From assembly GCA_003445095.1 (NCBI GenBank), contig DLVS01000417.1, positions 1 to 9,669 on the forward strand: a stretch of 9,669 bases of DNA, read 5' to 3'. The stretch comes from Verrucomicrobiales bacterium. Its GTDB lineage: Bacteria > Verrucomicrobiota > Verrucomicrobiia > Limisphaerales > UBA9464. The position numbers and the translations under genes are program-made. This document shows positions 6,891 through 9,669 of this stretch, one piece after another (position 1 is the first letter of the stretch; each line of letters begins with the position of its first letter). Below the pieces are notes generated by a model. The model was not told where the DNA came from. It did not search any database and saw only the letters and a program-made list of their open reading frames with translations.

Positions 6891-6950
6891 GGCGGGGCTG
6901 GCGGGGCTCCCATTGGAGTCGAAGAGTCGAAGCGTTCCCAGTTTCCCAGT
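6891..6950. repeat. Three adjacent perfect tandem duplications of 8-9 bases
   Basis: Within 60 bases between rex and the isomerase gene there are three side-by-side duplications: GGCGGGGCT twice (6891-6908), GAGTCGAA twice (6916-6931) and TTCCCAGT twice (6935-6950). All are exact. Unit lengths of 8 shift the reading frame, which argues against this stretch being coding. Replication slippage is the simplest source. The 170-base gap (6837-7006) also has an AGTCTG/CAGACT inverted repeat (6854-6878) with a 13-base loop. Confidence 0.7.
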
Positions 6951-7006
6951 TCTTTTCTCTCCCCCTTGGGACTCGAAACCGCGTAGCGTCGCCATCACTT
7001 TTTCGT

Positions 7007-8047
7007 ATGGCCAAGCCCATTGAGTATCGCTTTTGCACGGGTCCCTGGAATTTCAGTGAAGGCCGAGATCCTTACGGCCCCGAGACGCGTGCCGCCGAAT
7101 CGTTCGATTGGAAGCTCGCCGCGCTAAAAAAACTCGGCTTCGACGCGATGATGTTTCATGACGACGACGCCGTTCCAGATTTGGAAAACAAGTCAGCGAC
7201 CGAAGTGCTGAAGGAGGCCAAGTCGCTGCGAAAGCGACTGAAGAGTGAAGGCATTGCGGCCGAGATGGTCGCGCCCCGGTTGTGGTTCGCGCCGCAAACG
7301 ATTGATGGAGCGTACACCAACAACGACAAGAAACTGCGCCGCTACGCCATCGACCGTTCGAAGCAGGCCATCGACATCGCGAATGAATTGGACACTGACC
7401 TCCTGGTGCTGTGGTTAGCGCGCGAAGGGAGTTACATCCGTGAGTCCAAAAACGCGCGCCGATGTGTCGATTACCTGGTGGAAGCCTGCGACGCGATGCT
7501 GGCCCACGATCCGAACATCCGCCTCGCAATCGAGCCTAAACCGAATGAACCGATGGACGTAGCCTACATTCCGACCATCGGGCATGCGTTGGCGCTGGCA
7601 CAATTAACCCATGATCCCAAACGGGTGGGCACTTTAATTGAGTCGGCGCACGCGATCCTCGCGGGTCTGGACCCGGCCGACGAAATCGATTTCGCGATGG
7701 CTTTCGACAAACTGTGGTCGCTCCACCTGAACGATCAGAACGGGCTCAAGTTTGATCAGGACAAGCCGTTCGGATCCGCCAATTTGCGTGTCGCGTTCAA
7801 TCAGGTTCGGGCGCTTGAACGCAACGGCTATGGTCGTCGTGGTGAGTTCGTGGGTTTTGACGTGCATCCGTTCCGCACTACTCGCCCGGAGCATTTGCTC
7901 AAGCATCTGGATAACTCGCGTCGAACTTTTCTGAGGCTCGTTGAAAAAGCGCGCAGCTTCCCCGAGAAATCGGCCCAGGCTTTGATCGCTGATCGTAACT
8001 ACCAGGATCTCGATCAGCTGGTCTTGGAACATCTGATGGGTAAGTAG
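7007..8047 (+). CDS. Xylose isomerase-like TIM-barrel sugar isomerase, divergent active site
   Basis: The 346-residue protein aligns along its length with the short xylose isomerases of actinobacteria, which interconvert aldoses and ketoses with two divalent metals. Conserved: GRDPYG (19-24), W14, catalytic H51 and D54 in FHDDD, W136, EPKPNEP with metal ligand E176 and K178, E212 and H215 in ESAH, D250 and D252 in KFDQD, and D285. Changed, compared with Streptomyces numbering from memory: metal-ligand D245 is H240, pocket F94 is W93, T90 is A89 and K289 is H287. A His metal ligand is also known in L-rhamnose isomerase, so the substrate may not be xylose. No xylulose kinase or sugar transporter is seen next to it, though a PfkB-type kinase lies two genes downstream. 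The ATG at 7007 starts the conserved part; the frame is open from an ATG at 6833 that overlaps the rex stop. No Shine-Dalgarno sequence is visible. Confidence 0.85.
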   Translation: MAKPIEYRFCTGPWNFSEGRDPYGPETRAAESFDWKLAALKKLGFDAMMFHDDDAVPDLENKSATEVLKEAKSLRKRLKSEGIAAEMVAPRLWFAPQTIDGAYTNNDKKLRRYAIDRSKQAIDIANELDTDLLVLWLAREGSYIRESKNARRCVDYLVEACDAMLAHDPNIRLAIEPKPNEPMDVAYIPTIGHALALAQLTHDPKRVGTLIESAHAILAGLDPADEIDFAMAFDKLWSLHLNDQNGLKFDQDKPFGSANLRVAFNQVRALERNGYGRRGEFVGFDVHPFRTTRPEHLLKHLDNSRRTFLRLVEKARSFPEKSAQALIADRNYQDLDQLVLEHLMGK

Positions 8048-8084
8048 CCGGCGAAAGGTCTGCACGGCAGCGGCCAAACCTGTC

Positions 8085-8102
8085 GGCAAAATCCCTTTTG
8101 CC
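8085..8102. terminator. Perfect 7-bp hairpin in the isomerase-parB gap
   Basis: GGCAAAA (8085-8091) and TTTTGCC (8096-8102) form a perfect stem with loop TCCC, 38 bases after the isomerase stop and 33 before the parB start. The descending arm starts with four T's, but no T-run follows the stem. It could be a weak terminator or a structure in the parB leader. The rest of the 87-base gap shows nothing clear. Confidence 0.35.
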
Positions 8103-8134
8103 TTCGCGGCTGGCCGGTTCCTATTCTCGCATTC

Positions 8135-9019
8135 ATGTCAAAATCGGGTCTCGGACGAGGTTTGGGCGCGCTGCTTTCGGGCGGCGGTCCGGCTGCTCCG
8201 ATCCCGACGGATGCCGCCGCGCCTTCGCCGGAAGCTTCGGTTCGTCGAATCGCTATCGGCCTGATCCGACCCAGCCCATTGCAACCTCGCAAGGACTTCA
8301 CCCCGGAGGCACTCCAAGAATTGGCGGACTCCATTCGCGAACAAGGCATTGTTCAGCCGCTGCTTGTCCGCGGGGTAGGGGGTGCATTTGAGCTGATCGC
8401 CGGAGAGCGACGATGGCGCGCGGCGCAATTGGTGGGCCTTACAGAAGTTCCCGTCCTGGAGCGCTCCGCCACCGACGCTGAGGTGCTCGAGCTGGCGCTG
8501 ATTGAGAACCTCCAGCGGGAGAATCTGAATCCGGTCGAAGAGGCTCAAGGTTACCAGGAGCTCTCGAATCGCTTTCAACTCACGCAGGACGACATTGCCA
8601 AAAAGGTCGGTAAGTCGCGGGCGGCGGTGGCCAATGCCATGAGACTGCTGCGTCTGCCGCCTCCGGTATTGCAATCGTTGCGGGAGGGCCGTCTTTCGGT
8701 CGGACACGCCAAAGTGATTCTCGGCTTGGACGATGTAGCGCACCAGCAAACAGTCGCGAACCGGGTTTTGGCCGAGACGCTGACCGTCCGACAAACCGAG
8801 GAATTCGTGGCACGTTTGCAAACTCCTGCCCGACGTTCGCCGACGGTCGCGGAGACACGGGATCCGCACGTCGCCGATCTCGAAGGAAAACTGCGCGAAC
8901 GTTTAGGGACCAAGGTGGTTTTGCGGTACCGAGCTGGCAAAGGGTCTTTGGACATTCGTTATTTTTCCGATGCCGAACTGAATCGAATCTTGGATTTGCT
9001 CGGGGTTCGCCTCGACTGA
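8135..9019 (+). CDS. parB: Chromosome-partitioning protein ParB (CTP-dependent DNA clamp)
   Basis: ParB binds parS sites near the origin, spreads as a CTP-loaded sliding clamp, and is moved by the ATPase ParA so that sister origins separate. The 294-residue protein is of normal length. Seen: N-terminal ParA-stimulating motif GLGRGLGALL (5-14); low-complexity linker rich in Ala/Pro (16-35); ParB/Srx CTP-binding domain with GERRWRAA (90-97) and ENLQRENLNPVEEA (124-137); helix-turn-helix LTQDDIAKKVGKSRAAVANA (149-168); C-terminal dimerisation domain (about 245-294). The start is the ATG at 8135, directly before MSKSGLGRGL; no Shine-Dalgarno sequence is visible. No parA lies in the window on either side, although the two are often adjacent. 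No full parS (TGTTTCACGTGAAACA) was found. The kinase gene follows after 18 bases on the same strand, suggesting one transcript. Noc and plasmid ParB are less likely alternatives. Confidence 0.94.
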   Translation: MSKSGLGRGLGALLSGGGPAAPIPTDAAAPSPEASVRRIAIGLIRPSPLQPRKDFTPEALQELADSIREQGIVQPLLVRGVGGAFELIAGERRWRAAQLVGLTEVPVLERSATDAEVLELALIENLQRENLNPVEEAQGYQELSNRFQLTQDDIAKKVGKSRAAVANAMRLLRLPPPVLQSLREGRLSVGHAKVILGLDDVAHQQTVANRVLAETLTVRQTEEFVARLQTPARRSPTVAETRDPHVADLEGKLRERLGTKVVLRYRAGKGSLDIRYFSDAELNRILDLLGVRLD

Positions 9020-9037
9020 CAACCCATTACTTTTCGC

Positions 9038-9669
9038 ATGATTAACTCTCCAGAGTTTCGTAGTCGCGTCGCGGGCGAACTGGCCTCCCGAGCACCGAAG
9101 ATCTCCACCCTCAGCGCCTTCGTCGGACTTGACGGATTTGTGGATGAGATTCTCCACGTCGTAGACAAGCGGCACGACGCGACTCGCTACGATCGCGTGC
9201 CGACGATCGCCGCCTTCGCCCAGCGCTTGGCTGCGGCAGCGGGGCAAAGCGCTAACCTCGAATTGGTGAACGTGATGACCAAGCTGGGGGGCAACGGGCC
9301 GATCATGGGAAATGCCTTGGCGAGTTTCGGACTCAACGTGACTTATGTTGGTTCCTTGGGATGGCCCGCGTTGCATCCCGTGTTCGAGAGCTTCGCCCAG
9401 CGGGCGGACGTCAATTCTATCTCCGAGGCGGGATTGACGGATGCTCTAGAATTCGAAGATGGCAAGCTAATGGTCGGCAAGCACTACATGCTGAAGCATA
9501 TCTCGTGGGAAAACATCATCGCTCGCTACGGCCGCGAGAAATTCTCCCACCAAGTCGCATCCGCTTCGTTGGTGGCGTTCGTCAATTGGACCATGCTGCC
9601 GTTCATGTCCGACATTTGGGCCGCCATTCAGAAGGAAGTTCTTCCCCACGTCGCGGGACCACGGCGCCG
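9038..9669 (+). CDS. PfkB/ribokinase-family carbohydrate kinase, N-terminal part
   Basis: This gene continues past the right edge; 210 codons are visible from the ATG at 9038. The family transfers phosphate from ATP to sugars or nucleosides. Seen: strand and motif AFVGLDGFVDEI (27-38), with D32 and D36 in the usual substrate-binding place; the glycine-rich signature TKLGGNGPIMGNALASFG (81-98), corresponding to the PfkB GGN motif; then VTYVGSLG (101-108), typical of the second strand of the Rossmann-like core. The catalytic DTxGAGD region would lie beyond the window. The spacing to parB is 18 bases with no Shine-Dalgarno sequence, so the two are probably co-transcribed. It might phosphorylate the product of the isomerase-like enzyme two genes upstream, but that is speculation. 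Substrate unknown; family assignment is fairly sure. Confidence 0.85.
   Translation, partial: MINSPEFRSRVAGELASRAPKISTLSAFVGLDGFVDEILHVVDKRHDATRYDRVPTIAAFAQRLAAAAGQSANLELVNVMTKLGGNGPIMGNALASFGLNVTYVGSLGWPALHPVFESFAQRADVNSISEAGLTDALEFEDGKLMVGKHYMLKHISWENIIARYGREKFSHQVASASLVAFVNWTMLPFMSDIWAAIQKEVLPHVAGPRR

Overview
The window is ordinary-looking bacterial chromosome, GC-rich (high fifties percent by eye). It carries eight protein-coding genes, two of them cut by the window ends, in two divergent blocks. The gene set suggests an environmental Verrucomicrobiota-like organism: a Rex redox repressor, a long ClpB, a xylose-isomerase-like TIM barrel, an unusual PfkB-type kinase, few Shine-Dalgarno sequences, and dispersed palindromic repeats in the gaps. 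That assignment is an inference from style, not from a phylogenetic marker.

Left block, minus strand, read from right to left: clpB (3293-5896, protein disaggregase), a xerD-type tyrosine recombinase gene (1993-2955), an ilvE-type branched-chain aminotransferase gene (849-1724), and the N-terminal 190 codons of a DHA2-type MFS exporter gene (1-571, runs off the left edge). These genes are separated by gaps of about 270-340 bases, so they are probably separate transcription units. Two of the gaps hold copies of one palindromic repeat family. Copy A lies just after the xerD stop, copy B upstream of the xerD start, and half-copy C just after the clpB stop. The hairpins in these copies keep a similar six-base loop while their stem pairs change in compensating ways.

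Right block, plus strand: rex (6204-6836), a divergent xylose-isomerase-like gene (7007-8047), parB (8135-9019), and a PfkB/ribokinase-family kinase gene (9038 to the right edge). ParB and the kinase are only 18 bases apart and are probably co-transcribed. The isomerase-like protein keeps most catalytic residues of xylose isomerase but has His at a metal-ligand Asp and further pocket changes, so its substrate is uncertain.

The divergent gap between clpB and rex (5897-6203) must hold the promoters of both blocks. It contains a 6-bp hairpin 7 bases upstream of the clpB start codon, where a ribosome-binding site would normally be. I found no tRNA, rRNA, CRISPR array, insertion sequence, defence system or prophage gene. 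The most interesting non-coding signal is the covarying hairpin repeat family around xerD. The most interesting coding signal is the altered active site of the isomerase-like protein.
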